Positions 49,783 through 60,685 are shown, counted from the stretch's first letter. The stretch is DNA of 64,000 bases from Flectonema sp. DT1601 (GCA_964019425.1 OZ025817.1:62001-126000); one strand, 5' to 3'. Numbers and translations are program-made. The notes: generated by a model from the sequence alone, not told the origin.

Positions 49783-52424
49783 CTATTGAGATTCACCAGC
49801 CATGGCTTTCAACACTTCTAATACAAATATACGTTGCTCTTGTGTCTGTGGACTACATTGGTCTTCAGTATCAGCTCTACAAGAATGGAGTGTATCAGTC
49901 ATGTTTAAGGCTTTCATGTGTGGTAAGTTATACAACACTGCAAGCACACATGCAACTAACATTCCAGTGCGACCATGGCCACCCTGACAGTGGACAATAA
50001 TTATCTCGTTCTTGTTTGCCTGTTGTTGTTTTGTTTGTTTTGATAATCGATAGTTTTAGAAATATACCGACTAACAAGGTAGATTGCATTTAGCGTGGAT
50101 TCTTTAGTTTGGTTGCTGAGGCCACTTGTGATGAGCAAAAAACAACACAATTTCATTCCTTAACGAACCGAAATTAGAATATTATTTAAAAACTAAACGA
50201 ATAAGTCATTAACACATGAAACTTATACATTTTGGTCAATTGATGTAAGTACATTAGAAATTAATAGAAAAACAATATTCGTAGCAATAACATAATAACC
50301 ATACCAATCTATCAATGACCTCCAGTACCAGTTTCTTAAAAGCGTGGATTGTGTTCTTCTCTGTCGGGACTTCCCCGTCAGCCAATTGGAAGTGTACGAG
50401 TTCGACCCTTCGGCTGCTGTTGTTATTATTTTTTTTTTTCAAAAAAAAAAAAAAAATTTTTTTTAAAAATTATATTAAAAAAAAAAGAGAGGGGAGTGAA
50501 AATCATAATCCTCACAAGTAATGAAAATAACAAACCCTGCAGCCTTTTCTAGGACAGGAAAGTATGAAGTGCATCGTTCATTACTCATTTTGAGATTCAC
50601 GACTGTAGTGACTCCAGTATCAGCGATGAGTTGAATGTCACGTTGACGTCTGACATCAGGAGCAGCACTAGCAAGAAGTCTTCCAGGAATTATCCAATTA
50701 CTTGTGCGAGTTGGTCCAACAGATTTTTGTAATTCCGTCTTGTCTCTGGTGTTGATCACTGGAGGTAGTTCTAAAACACCAGTCATCTCTTGTTGTGGAG
50801 GTGGTATCTGTTCTTGAACTACTTGTTGGTTATTCATAACAGGAGGTGAAGACATACTGACATCAGTACCTGGAGATGCAGCCATTCCAATATTATCATC
50901 AAGCATTATGCTTATCGATACTTGAACTGCATCAGTTAGATGTTGTGCGCAGTCTTGCATTGAATTCACTTCAATTCCGTTAATGTTGAGAAGTCGTCCA
51001 CATTTAACACCAGCCTTCTCAGCAGGTGAGTTAGGAGAGACACCAATTACCCATAACTCATCAACGTCTAGTCCCCATGGTTCTCCTGGACTTCTTACTA
51101 ATATAAAGTTCTCTACAGGATCTTGTTGTTCCATCTTCTCTGTTGGTAAAATGTGAAGGGCTACTTGCAGCTTGCCTCCTCCAAGAAGACTCAAGTCGGC
51201 TTCAGAGCTGACAATCTGTCCATCAATCCCAAGTAGTCTTCCTTGTGGTAATCCTGATAAGGCAGCAGGAGTACCTGGACCAATACTAATGATGTCTAAA
51301 TCTTCTATAGAAAACCCCCACGGCTGGGTAGGACTCGATCTCACGATAGTTATCTGAGCGACGTCACGCTTTGGTGACCTTGGAACTGATTGATGTGCTG
51401 AAGGATGTTGAGGAGCCATTACGGGAGTTGAGAGAGCTGGCTGTTGGTATTCAACAGGTGCTGGTGGAGTTGGCATAGGTTGGGATTCTTGGTACACAGG
51501 CTGTTGTTGATGTTGCTGCTGATGTTGTTCTTGCGGTTGATGCTGTTGTTGTTGTTGTTGTTGTTGCTGCTGTTGTTGCTGCTGTTGTTGCTGCTGTTGT
51601 GTATTTAAGAAGTTGTGCTGAACTGCACCTCCCCCACAACTGCGACCACCACGAAAAGGAGTCTGGTGCACCGGTTCAGGAGGACCACTACCAAATATAT
51701 TAATGCTGGAAACACCTCCTCCATGTTTTCCTTGACTGTGAGCAAATCTACTCGTCCTGTCAGGTGTTGATGCTGACGACTGCTGTGTAGATTGAGATGG
51801 TTGCTGTTGTTGTTGTTGTTGTTGTTGTTGCTGCTGTTGGATTGGAGCTGCTCCTGCTCCAACACCTGATCCAGGCTTGTAAGCAAAGTCTCTTACCATT
51901 TCCTTAACATATAGTTTAACGTTCCCAGCCCCAGCCATTACAGGACAGTTACTGCCTTCGGTATTTTCACGTTGCTCGTGTAGTTGTGCCATCATGTTGA
52001 GAGCCTTCATTCCAGAGTAGTTGTAAAGGTTTGCGATTATACACGAACCTACAACACCACAGGCACCATGTCCATTCTGATCATGAATGTATATAAATTG
52101 ATCTTGATGAATTCTATCAATAATTGAGTACATTAATTGTTTGTGACTCTCTCTTGCTCCATAATCTTCAGGATGGAAAGGAAAACTGATGTACTCTCCA
52201 ACAAGACCAGCAGTTTCTAAGTAATTTCCAGACAAGTTCGCGTCTCTCAAATCGATGAAGACGCGCGCTCCTGCCGAGTGGATCTGTGATAGCCTTTCAC
52301 TTCCACCCATTGGATCATCGCCAATTAATACTTTCCCAGGGATGATATAATTTGAGGTTCTTGTTGGACCTCTCACAGAGGCATCAGCGACAAGCGGCTG
52401 GGTCAACACTTGTGATATAGACAT
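49783..52424 (-). CDS. DSP-PDZ-PDZ-DSP protein with degenerate first phosphatase domain (three exons)
   Basis: Three exons: 52424-50536, 50413-50305 and 50019-49783, giving 744 aa. Introns are GT-AG (donors GTTTGT and GTATGG, acceptors AGCAG and AACAACAG), and the spliced product aligns residue by residue with domain 1. Domain 1 (about 20-180) is a dual-specificity-phosphatase fold whose loop reads HDQNGHGACG, so catalytic Cys and Arg are replaced (D115, A121). Domain 2 (about 571-740) has an intact HCQGGHGRTG loop (C677, R683). Both start GPTRTSN-W/Y-IIPG. Between them are two glutamine tracts (about 196-208 and 276-295) and two PDZ-like domains (about 358-428 and 441-508), each with a PWG motif. 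Probably a scaffolded tyrosine/serine phosphatase; the dead domain may bind phosphoprotein. Confidence 0.8.
51540..51600 (-). repeat. CAG/CAA triplet tract in the phosphatase gene
   Basis: Mixed CAA/CAG codons encode about 20 glutamines. A second tract lies at about 51802-51838. Mixed codons suggest the glutamines, not just the DNA repeat, are kept. Confidence 0.8.
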
Positions 52425-52576
52425 AATTGAGATTTCTTACTGATGACAAAAAAAAATAATAATAATAATAATAATAAGAAACAACTGTTCTGCAAGACAA
52501 TCCCCCTCAATAGATAAATAAAGAACGTGTAACTAACCAAAAAAAAAAAAAAAAAGAAAGAAGAAATCAACAGAAC

Positions 52577-55500
52577 TTATGAAAATAAGTTTTCTGGAAG
52601 AAGACATAAAAAGATTTCATAAAATAAAATACCACCATCGCATGTCATTACAACAAGTAACGCCCTATCCCTGAAATGTGATAATGTCGATGATATTATT
52701 TCACTGTCAGTTTGAACGGCTCCATGAACACCCAAAACAGAATCAAACACTACAACAGAAGAACTCCGCTCAACAGATAACACGAATCTGTCAGTAGTAG
52801 GAATCTGCTTCCTTAATTGCATTCTAGTTTTCTTATAATTTCTATGAACAAAATCAGATGGGAGTTTAGTTCCGATATTTGTATAGGCATCGTAACTGAC
52901 GTAAGAACCTCCTTTTAGTTTGATATTAACAATTCCATTCTCGGAGTACATCACCTTTCCGGGTGTCTGTTGAAGTTCAGTAGTTGATACTTTGATAGGA
53001 TTGTTTTGATGTGACATTATGAAAACTTCAACGTGATTAGTTGTTGACTGTTTTACGAATATTCGAAGAGCGTTGCCAATAGTCGAGAATCCAATTATTT
53101 TATCATCAACGTCGAGAGAGAATCGAGTGATCAACTGAAAAGTTTCAACGCTGTAGATATGAGACAAACCGTTTTCGGTTGCGGTATAAAAATAATTTGA
53201 TGACAAAAACGATGTCTCGCAACTATCACTACAGAGAATCGTTTTTATCTGATGGAGTTTTGATAATTCTCCGTTTGAGATTGTTCCCTTTAAAAAAACC
53301 ATCCAACCAGTCGACAACACACACAAAACTGTAACTACTTCATCACAAACATAAGTTGAGTGTTGTTCTACTGTTCCGTTCATAAAATTAAAAAGAGTCA
53401 TTCCACGACCTGATGTTATCCGACTACTGTTGCCAGAACAGATTAATTCAACATTTGAGTCTTTCAGTTGATCTGATTCACAACAAACAACAGACATCTT
53501 CGAATCAAATAGTTCAGAACAATCTTTCTGTACGATTGATGAATTATTTTTAAACTCATGAAGGAACCAATCACCTTTTAAAGAACAGTACGATATTATT
53601 ATCTTATCAGACAACGATTTCAACTGTGAGATATCATCCTCACAATCGATGTGACACGACACCAACAACGGAGCTCTTAACGTTGTTGGCAGACTCCTGT
53701 TCGGACATTCTAAAGAAATCAATTTACCTTTTATAGCCATGAAGACTCTTAACTTATTCTCACAACACGCTAAAGCCAACGCCGATACATCACCATCTGT
53801 AGCAGGCTCACATGGCACACATACTTCTGTGATTATTGTCAAGTAAGAAGTTTCAGGTTCGAATCTCCAGATAGTGATATTTTTTATCCCAGAGTGCTCT
53901 GAAACGGCCACAATGCGGTTACCTGGGTGTCCCTCAACGTATATGTATTGAAGAAAAGAATTCTTCGGCAGTTGGGGATGGAGAAGCTGCTTTTGCAAAA
54001 CTGGACTTGGAGGAAGGTTTATTGCTGCTTGAAATTTCAACCACAACATTCTCTGAGGAGATGGGTCGGTCATAGTCGCGGGGATGGCACCGACGGAAGA
54101 GCTGCATAGCAACTTGAATAGTTTTCTGAGAGGACTACCATCTGTTTTTGATATTTCCTTTTCAAGTCTTTGATAAAGTCTTGACAGAATAACACTACTA
54201 TTATTATAATGTGAATGTAATCCAATACAGGCTGAAGAACACAAACTTATTTCAAAGCCAACACTAATATTCTGTGAAAGCAACTCTTTAAACTGATCAA
54301 CACCCGTTAATATAGCTGCCAGAGATAATACCAACGACGATACTTCTTCATTCACCATTCCACATGACATCGCATGATGAGTGAGACTCGAACATAAATA
54401 GCAACTGTTTACTTTACTAGTAAGAATATCATTAATAATCGCCTTGTGAATACTAAATAGTGTTCTCGATGGGATGGTATGTCGGATTGTGGTTACGATT
54501 AGTCTGGGAATAGTGATGCTGTAGTTTCCATTCTCACAACAAGAGACTGACACTATACCTAATCGACAGAGGATAGCTACACTATCGTTTATATCAGATG
54601 GTTGGATCGACTCTCCTACTTCTTTTAAAGCATTCTCTCCAACGACCGATATCGGGATGGGTCCACTGTCAAAATTCATCACCGCCAATACCCACAAAAC
54701 TTTCATCGCCTTCTCACCAACACATCCAAAAGCAGTTTTCAGTAGAACAGCCAGAGCGTTTCCACTGCTGTGTTCTGGTTTAAATATTTTTTTATTTCTC
54801 AACAAACTGCTGTCTTTATGTTTTCGAACAGTCGCTGAAAGCAAACTAGACAACCGAGCAAAGCTACACGATGATTGAAATGAGTCTAAGGCACAAGCTA
54901 TGTTGATTGCAGTTATGTTACCAGAGCATGAATTAATCAGACTGTGATAATGAGATAAATCAGGTGCTGCATCAGATTCAACATCAGAGACACTATAATG
55001 GATCTTACATGATACAATCAGTTGTACGAGATCAGCAGCTGACCACTGTAACGTACTAATGTTAGAAATTTCTAATAAATTTTGATAATGTGAAACCCTT
55101 TTTGTTATCAGAGATGACGTAGTGATTTCTTTGTAATTATCAAAAGTCATGAAACAGACCCAATGTAAAAGTACCTTCTCTCCATAGGACATAATACTGT
55201 CAAGAATCCTCTTGAATGTCTCACAGTTGTGAGAGTTTGTGTTGATTATTAATTTCTTTTTCTTCAAAAATTTCTTTTTTTCCATCTCTATTCCAACATC
55301 AGACGCCATTGAAATATAATTACTAAAAGCGTTCTCAATGTGAAGATTGTTTTGTAGTTGTGAAGTGATCGACTGGATTATTGTCGAATCACAGTTGGGT
55401 ATTATCACAACTACCACTGAAGATTTCCCTGACGTTATCGCAGATGCGATTTCAGTAACTGCCGCAGCTGATGTCGAAACTGCTGTGGTAGCGGGTTGTG

Positions 55501-56509
55501 TGTTAAATATTTTCTCTGGTTGGACGCTATCAATAGCCACGCTGTGAATTTGAGATCCAATCGGAACAGGCATAAGCCCCACAGAGGTTGATATTATTAT
55601 CTTTGAGGGTGAAAGATGCTTCCCTTTCACAGGTAGCAGTTCCGCTATTTCAAACACAGATTCTCTATCATGAACACCATCAAACACAAGTAGAACTGGT
55701 GTGCATGACTCTGATAACATCTTTCTTAAAACTGACTTCACAACTTGTTTTGGTAGTTCTCCAGAAATCAATTTTCCCATTTTCATAATCGGATCGCTGT
55801 TAGGCTCATCAGCGTCTATCATAAATAGACCTCCAGAGAATATTTTTTTATCAGAAATCTTCACAACAGATTGAACTACTAGAGTTGTCTTCCCACAAGA
55901 GGGATTTCCTTCCAGAATGTGAAGCGGTCCTTCCGAGATTGATATCACTTCCCGAACAAGGTTTTCTAATTCAGGATGTTCATACAACGACTCAATGCTA
56001 CTGAGAGGATGTGCCAATTCAGATGTTAAAGAAGTTATTATTTTCTTATCAGATAAAAGTGTAACCGTTTCACTGACTGATGGGAGTTGAGGTCTCGGAA
56101 GGATCACTTGAGGAGGTTTTAATCTCCTCCACGGCTGCGATATTTTAGCGAAGAAGTTTTGACAATTTAAACCACCACCTTGAACGATACTAAATACAGG
56201 TGATGTAGTTGTTGAAAGACAAGTTGATTTTGGTGAGGATTTCACATTCGAATATTGAGCATCACTGAGGTCCTTAACCTGTTCTTCAATAAGTCTAACA
56301 TCTTCAATACACTTCCACACTCTCCTATATTTCAATGTTGATTGTTTATCATAGCTACACGGCATTGAACTTTCTTCATTTTTCAAATCCTTCTTCGCTA
56401 TTTTCAAACGATCCTCCGCATCGTGCAGGGCTTCCTGTTTACATTTCTGTACCTCTGCTCTTGCTGCTTGTAATTTTTGTATTTGATACCTCGCAGCTAT
56501 TTCACACAT
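52577..56509 (-). CDS. STAND-type NTPase with propeller-like C-terminus
   Basis: 1310 aa, single exon. Residues 1-90 are helical and charged (coiled coil). A P-loop ATPase of the NACHT/NB-ARC kind follows: Walker A GNPSCGKT (201-208), Walker B PVLLVFDGVHD (271-281) and the strand KIIISTS (303-309), matching the K-I/L-I-x-T-S/T sensor. A long helical middle (about 450-790), with short leucine- and serine-rich helices, resembles winged-helix plus superhelical linker regions. From about 840 to the end, repeated strands such as SALALACCENKLRVFMAIKGK and KIIGFSTIGNALRIFV look like a beta-propeller without clear WD signatures. STAND proteins act as ligand-gated switches, often in cell death or defence. 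A metacaspase gene lies about 5 kb upstream. The exact STAND subclass is uncertain. Confidence 0.65.
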   Translation of the reverse strand: MCEIAARYQIQKLQAARAEVQKCKQEALHDAEDRLKIAKKDLKNEESSMPCSYDKQSTLKYRRVWKCIEDVRLIEEQVKDLSDAQYSNVKSSPKSTCLSTTTSPVFSIVQGGGLNCQNFFAKISQPWRRLKPPQVILPRPQLPSVSETVTLLSDKKIITSLTSELAHPLSSIESLYEHPELENLVREVISISEGPLHILEGNPSCGKTTLVVQSVVKISDKKIFSGGLFMIDADEPNSDPIMKMGKLISGELPKQVVKSVLRKMLSESCTPVLLVFDGVHDRESVFEIAELLPVKGKHLSPSKIIISTSVGLMPVPIGSQIHSVAIDSVQPEKIFNTQPATTAVSTSAAAVTEIASAITSGKSSVVVVIIPNCDSTIIQSITSQLQNNLHIENAFSNYISMASDVGIEMEKKKFLKKKKLIINTNSHNCETFKRILDSIMSYGEKVLLHWVCFMTFDNYKEITTSSLITKRVSHYQNLLEISNISTLQWSAADLVQLIVSCKIHYSVSDVESDAAPDLSHYHSLINSCSGNITAINIACALDSFQSSCSFARLSSLLSATVRKHKDSSLLRNKKIFKPEHSSGNALAVLLKTAFGCVGEKAMKVLWVLAVMNFDSGPIPISVVGENALKEVGESIQPSDINDSVAILCRLGIVSVSCCENGNYSITIPRLIVTTIRHTIPSRTLFSIHKAIINDILTSKVNSCYLCSSLTHHAMSCGMVNEEVSSLVLSLAAILTGVDQFKELLSQNISVGFEISLCSSACIGLHSHYNNSSVILSRLYQRLEKEISKTDGSPLRKLFKLLCSSSVGAIPATMTDPSPQRMLWLKFQAAINLPPSPVLQKQLLHPQLPKNSFLQYIYVEGHPGNRIVAVSEHSGIKNITIWRFEPETSYLTIITEVCVPCEPATDGDVSALALACCENKLRVFMAIKGKLISLECPNRSLPTTLRAPLLVSCHIDCEDDISQLKSLSDKIIISYCSLKGDWFLHEFKNNSSIVQKDCSELFDSKMSVVCCESDQLKDSNVELICSGNSSRITSGRGMTLFNFMNGTVEQHSTYVCDEVVTVLCVLSTGWMVFLKGTISNGELSKLHQIKTILCSDSCETSFLSSNYFYTATENGLSHIYSVETFQLITRFSLDVDDKIIGFSTIGNALRIFVKQSTTNHVEVFIMSHQNNPIKVSTTELQQTPGKVMYSENGIVNIKLKGGSYVSYDAYTNIGTKLPSDFVHRNYKKTRMQLRKQIPTTDRFVLSVERSSSVVVFDSVLGVHGAVQTDSEIISSTLSHFRDRALLVVMTCDGGILFYEIFLCLLPENLFS

Positions 56510-56940
56510 CTTAGTAGGCAGGGGGGTAGTTAATTCTAAAGCAGGGGGTAATTTAATACAAAAAGGGAAGCAGAAAAATTCTTCACTTGAATAGACAAAT
56601 TGTCATCCGTTTCAGACACCAGGACTGTCCTTATCAAAAATAATACAAAAGTAGGAATGCAAAAGCAGCTGTTATTCTTTCCTCTGAAGAAGAGGGAAGG
56701 AAAAAAAAAATAGAGAAAAAAAAAAGAAGAAAAAAAAACCAATTACGTTTTTGACGTAAAAAATATTTTGTTTGTTTGCTTCCAGACGTACGTAAAGTGA
56801 GTTACGAACGTTACAAAAAAAAAAAGCTCACTCTTTTTTTTTTTTTTTTTCCTTTGTTCTTTTTTCATCAACCAGTAGAGATATAAAACAACGACAACCT
56901 AAATAGATTCTATTTTTTTTTTTTTTTTTTAAAATCAAAT
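56510..56940. other. intergenic with poly(T) runs
   Basis: No gene. T runs at 56834-56850 and 56910-56930. Confidence 0.5.
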
Positions 56941-57861
56941 TCACGACTGGTCTGCAAACCAAGGGTGTTGTAACGCCTGATCAGCAGTCATGCGAAGGTT
57001 AGGGTCATAGTGAAGCAGTCCTTCCAAAAGAGGAAGGGCTTCTTTTGGAAAACTCGGATAGGCAACTGAGATTTGTTTTGGAGGGAATTTCGGCCATGGA
57101 TTTTGTAGCAGATCGTACTCGTTCATCGAAGGCCACGTTGTTGGAGTTGGTGTTCCTTTTAATTTAAAGATTTCAAGCAGAACTTCAACTTCTGTGGCAC
57201 CACACGAAAAAACTGGTCGTAAAGCAGTGAGCTGTAAGAAAATAGCTGCGACACCCCAAATATCGACCGGAGTATCTGCATAAACCCTCTTCGATAATAT
57301 GATTTCAGGAGCACGGTAAGGCAGAGTACAGACTTCACGTGTTGTTTCTCGAAGGGGAATTTCAAGTCGCCGCCCCATTCCGAAATCACATATTTTTATG
57401 TTTCCTTTTCCTTTGCTGTTTGAAGATACCAAAACATTCTGTGGTTTAACATCCCTGTGAACGATCATTTCAGAATGTATGTAGGCAAGTCCCTGTAGCA
57501 GTTGTTCCATAACAATCTTTTGAAATTTCTCATCAATGGGAACACCTCGTCGCATTTGTAATAATTTTTCTAAATCCATATCACACCTCTCTACGATGAG
57601 ATACGTGTTGCTTGTTCCAACATATGTTTGCACAACTTTTGTTATATTCGGATGTCGCAACCCTTTTAAAATTGTTATCTCTCTCACAGTTGATCCATGA
57701 ATATTTCTCTGAGCTCCATTAACCATTATCTTAATCGCCACCTTTTCTCCTCTTCGTTTGTCAATTGCGGCTGCTACACAACCATAGCTTCCCTTTCCTA
57801 ATAGTGTTGACGGATCTACCAACTGGTAATTATTAAGTTCAGGAGGGAGGGATACCTCCAT
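56941..57861 (-). CDS. CDK-like (CMGC) protein kinase
   Basis: 306 aa from ATG 57861; 13 codons of open frame upstream, opening with GTG, are excluded. Compact kinase with GKGSYG (22-27), VAIK lysine K44, helix-C glutamate in STVREITILKGLRHPN (E61), HRDVKPQN (135-142), DFG (159-161) and TLPYRAPEI in the activation segment, close to the CDK TLWYRAPEI. The PSTAIRE-like helix reads GSTVREI, so it is a cdc2-related kinase whose cyclin partner, if any, would be atypical. No extensions; the C-terminal HPWF motif closes the fold. Likely cell-cycle or transcription-linked signalling. Confidence 0.85.
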   Translation of the reverse strand: MEVSLPPELNNYQLVDPSTLLGKGSYGCVAAAIDKRRGEKVAIKIMVNGAQRNIHGSTVREITILKGLRHPNITKVVQTYVGTSNTYLIVERCDMDLEKLLQMRRGVPIDEKFQKIVMEQLLQGLAYIHSEMIVHRDVKPQNVLVSSNSKGKGNIKICDFGMGRRLEIPLRETTREVCTLPYRAPEIILSKRVYADTPVDIWGVAAIFLQLTALRPVFSCGATEVEVLLEIFKLKGTPTPTTWPSMNEYDLLQNPWPKFPPKQISVAYPSFPKEALPLLEGLLHYDPNLRMTADQALQHPWFADQS

Positions 57862-57995
57862 ATTATTATTTTTTTGTTTTTTTTGTTTTTTTTTGTGCAC
57901 TCACCAGTGCCACTCTGGTGCAGAATTTAAATAAAAAACAAGCCGAAAATTTTTTTGTGTGTTTTTTCACTATCTACGATGGCAATTGAAAGTAA

Positions 57996-58027
<32 letters not shown>

Positions 58028-58137
58028 TGCAAACGAACCGAATTACCAGAAAAAGAATAAAAACTAATAACTTGTTCCACCGCCAGGACCCAGTGATAGT
58101 CGGAAGGCAAAATTACAATTTTTTTTTTGTAACCCCT
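57862..58137. other. short intergenic stretch
   Basis: Contains a possible acceptor for the kinase gene (TTTAAATTCTGCACCAG) and poly(A) at 58000-58026. Confidence 0.4.
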
Positions 58138-58668
58138 TCAAACACTTTCTTCTCCAGGTTCAAAACCAGCCTTTCGTAAGTCATTTACAATTGTTGACCA
58201 CAGCTCGGGTGATTTTCCTTGTTCTGACCAGACTTTAACATATTTCGTAGATAGGTCGACATCCACAGATGTGACACCCTCGATAGAATTAAGGGAAGAG
58301 ATAACTGAATACCGGCAGGCTTCACATCCCATATCAGGTACTGTAAAGTGATATGAATGTAATTGCTGTAAAGACGTCGTCGATGACGACAGTTCTGTGT
58401 TCGAATCGTTGTATGAATTGAGCATTTCAGGAAACAGTGCGAGTGAAATTATGAAAACAACTTTGCAAACTCTCACGGGAAGGGATCCATTGTCAGATGC
58501 GAACAAGTACATCGCTGATGCTATCGTCAGAGGCACAGCGTACATACGATAGGGTTCAACTACTACTGAAAAACCAGCGCAACCAAGTGCTAAAAAATTT
58601 AATACAAGCTGAAGTATGCAGCACCCAGAACATAAAATAGCACCAGTGAAGGCAATCCGACCAGACAT
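58138..58668 (-). CDS. small membrane protein with heavy-metal-associated (HMA) domain
   Basis: 176 aa. The N-terminal 85 residues contain about three membrane spans with an early CSGCCILQ cluster. Residues about 105-172 form an HMA fold: FTVPDMGCEACRYSV (metal-binding CxxC), SLNSIEGVTSVDVDLSTKYVKV and DLRKAGFEP. The arrangement resembles fused MerT-MerP-like transporters, where membrane cysteines hand the metal to the soluble domain. Likely moves copper or another soft metal across a membrane. It sits in a run of unrelated housekeeping genes. Confidence 0.7.
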   Translation of the reverse strand: MSGRIAFTGAILCSGCCILQLVLNFLALGCAGFSVVVEPYRMYAVPLTIASAMYLFASDNGSLPVRVCKVVFIISLALFPEMLNSYNDSNTELSSSTTSLQQLHSYHFTVPDMGCEACRYSVISSLNSIEGVTSVDVDLSTKYVKVWSEQGKSPELWSTIVNDLRKAGFEPGEESV

Positions 58669-58769
58669 TATTGTTGTTGTTGTTTTTTTTTTGTATTAGT
58701 ATCAACTGATAAAAGAAACAACATAACAAAATTGAACATAAAATTCGAAAAACAATCGAAATGAATGTA

Positions 58770-59960
58770 CTAACGAGGTACCGCAACACCCCAACTGCCT
58801 AGACCGCTTCCCATGGGACGTTTCTTTTGTTGCTGTCGATCCTTTTCAGGATCTGCTTGAGTCGGGACGTGTTCTCTCATACATTTTGTAGAACAATAAC
58901 GAAAAGTGTATTTTCGGAAACTGTCATCGGGAGTGACTTCCTCAAAAGATTTCTTACAGTTATCACATTTCCAATACACGATCTCAACTTCCTTCAGAGG
59001 AGGAGGTGAATACCAAGCGAGGAAACCATAAACTAATGATTTCGGTAAACTAATTCCATTCATCTTAAGCGATCTCAACATCGCAGATCTGCCAGGACCA
59101 CCCCACGAAGTTCCACACATCTTCATACAATGAAGAGTACCAAAAACAACTTTATCAAGATTATTAAATATAATTGTTTTCATCTCATTCAGTGAAGTAG
59201 TCTCATACCCAAAAGGGTGTCTATTTCCAGACAGTAATAATCCTCCCCATGCGAAGTAATCACAGCTGATGAGACAGAAGTCAGGAGTTGGTGTGTTGAA
59301 GAATATCGGTAATGAGATCCCGTGAAATATTATTGTTGGAAAAGAATCGAGTGATCGCTTCCATTCAGAAAGGGTTTCCAAACAATTTTTGAATAACAAT
59401 TCACTTTGACACGGTAATATAATATTTATAGGAACTATCCCTCTGCTGTGAGTTGTTGAAGCCTCCAAACAGAGTTTTAAATAAGACTGTTGGTGCTCCC
59501 AATTTATATTTTCAATCGATGCTAATCCACAACTAATACAACCAAAATTCTCAACATCAAAATTGAATGTCGGTTCAAAAACTGTTTTCACGGATAATAA
59601 TTTTTGTAAACACCCTCCAGCAGACACAACAATATGAACTCCTGTCTGCGTTGATAATGTTTGTAGAGCTGCGAGATCTTTTGAAGTGTGGTTAGGAGAC
59701 AAGTCGACTAGAACACAATTTTCAACGTCATCTATCTCTTCGATATCACTTTTTAACATAACCATATCACTTAAGGAATACCTCATATTGTCTGCTCTAC
59801 TTCTCGGGTGTTCTCGGAGGTGCTGAAGTTCTTTAAATGTGATATTTCCAACACCAATACTGTCACCTTCCTCGGTGTGATCGTGCAGTAAGAATTCACC
59901 ATTTAGATACCAAAAACTTTCCTTTACTTCAACTGGTCCGTTTACAGTTAGAATACTCAT
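58770..59960 (-). CDS. phosphotriesterase-family protein with C-terminal zinc finger
   Basis: 396 aa. The start VNGPVEVKESFWYLNGEFLLHDHTEE parallels the G-P-x-x-x-x-x-G-x-x-x-H-E-H opening of phosphotriesterase/PTER proteins; metal ligands would be H26 and H28. VENCVLVDLSPNHTSKDLAALQTLSTQTGVHIVVSAG matches the second barrel strand. A GIVPINIILPC segment, an FHG segment and a CDYFAWGG segment stand where later barrel ligands are expected. The last 65 residues (YWKCDNCKKSFEEV, then RYCSTKCMREH) form a CxxC...CxxxC zinc-binding module not usual in the family, ending in a basic glutamine-rich tail. The usual bridging lysine is not evident, so catalysis is uncertain. Confidence 0.65.
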   Translation of the reverse strand: MSILTVNGPVEVKESFWYLNGEFLLHDHTEEGDSIGVGNITFKELQHLREHPRSRADNMRYSLSDMVMLKSDIEEIDDVENCVLVDLSPNHTSKDLAALQTLSTQTGVHIVVSAGGCLQKLLSVKTVFEPTFNFDVENFGCISCGLASIENINWEHQQSYLKLCLEASTTHSRGIVPINIILPCQSELLFKNCLETLSEWKRSLDSFPTIIFHGISLPIFFNTPTPDFCLISCDYFAWGGLLLSGNRHPFGYETTSLNEMKTIIFNNLDKVVFGTLHCMKMCGTSWGGPGRSAMLRSLKMNGISLPKSLVYGFLAWYSPPPLKEVEIVYWKCDNCKKSFEEVTPDDSFRKYTFRYCSTKCMREHVPTQADPEKDRQQQKKRPMGSGLGSWGVAVPR

Positions 59961-60112
59961 GTAATGATGTTACTTTTTGTTAAAATAATAAAAAAAGTTT
60001 TAAATTAGAAATTCGTAAAAATCGAAAAAAAAAAAACAGTTAAACGATGTGGGTCTCAACAAAGGCTAGGGGTGCTAAGACCAAGTCAGAAATAATGTTG
60101 ACTGCCAGTAAA

Positions 60113-60685
60113 TCATTCTTCAATATCACTAACTGAATACACAGGTTTATCTAACCAAAGACTAATACATTCAGCATTCTTTTTACAAGATGAAGAGAAT
60201 CGAAGTGAGTGACCTTTTTCTTGAGAAAGTCTTGCAAACTTTAATAAAGACTTAAAGTAATCATCCTGTTGAAGGATTTGCATGCATCGACCAGCTTTCC
60301 AGAGACGGACAGCATATCCTGTGAATTTTTGACCTTTGGAGGTAGCAGGGGATTCTATTAAGGATTCGTTTTTTACATCCCATCCCCAACCCCGCATTAG
60401 AATTTCAACACCTTCTCTGAATTGTGATATGTGATCTGGGTTGTCACGTATCCTTGTTGCATCTCTTGGTGATATTACATATTTATTCATCGTGCTCGCA
60501 TGTTCATCAATTGGAAACATCCACCAGTCATAGTGGTTTTTATGCATCGTGTTCCATTCATTCTTCTCAGAGCACTTTCGAAACATTGTCAGTGTCTTCT
60601 TCTGGTCATCCATAAGCTGACTAATTCCACAGAAACCCTTCACTGAACCACTGCTGTTTAGAGGGTACGGAAATTTTGAAGTCAT
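60113..60685 (-). CDS. unrecognised 190-aa protein
   Basis: Coding-like, single exon, ATG at 60685. The central part has a striking aromatic motif, NEWNTMHKNHYDWWMFPIDEH (about 42-62), then ISPRDATRIRDNPDHISQFREGVEILMRGWGWD (about 71-103) and VRLWKAGRCMQILQQDDYFKSLLKFARLSQEKG. Histidines and acidic residues around the DWWMFPIDEH block could bind metal or nucleotide, but I cannot assign a family. No signal peptide or membrane span. Probably a soluble globular protein. Confidence 0.6.
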   Translation of the reverse strand: MTSKFPYPLNSSGSVKGFCGISQLMDDQKKTLTMFRKCSEKNEWNTMHKNHYDWWMFPIDEHASTMNKYVISPRDATRIRDNPDHISQFREGVEILMRGWGWDVKNESLIESPATSKGQKFTGYAVRLWKAGRCMQILQQDDYFKSLLKFARLSQEKGHSLRFSSSCKKNAECISLWLDKPVYSVSDIEE

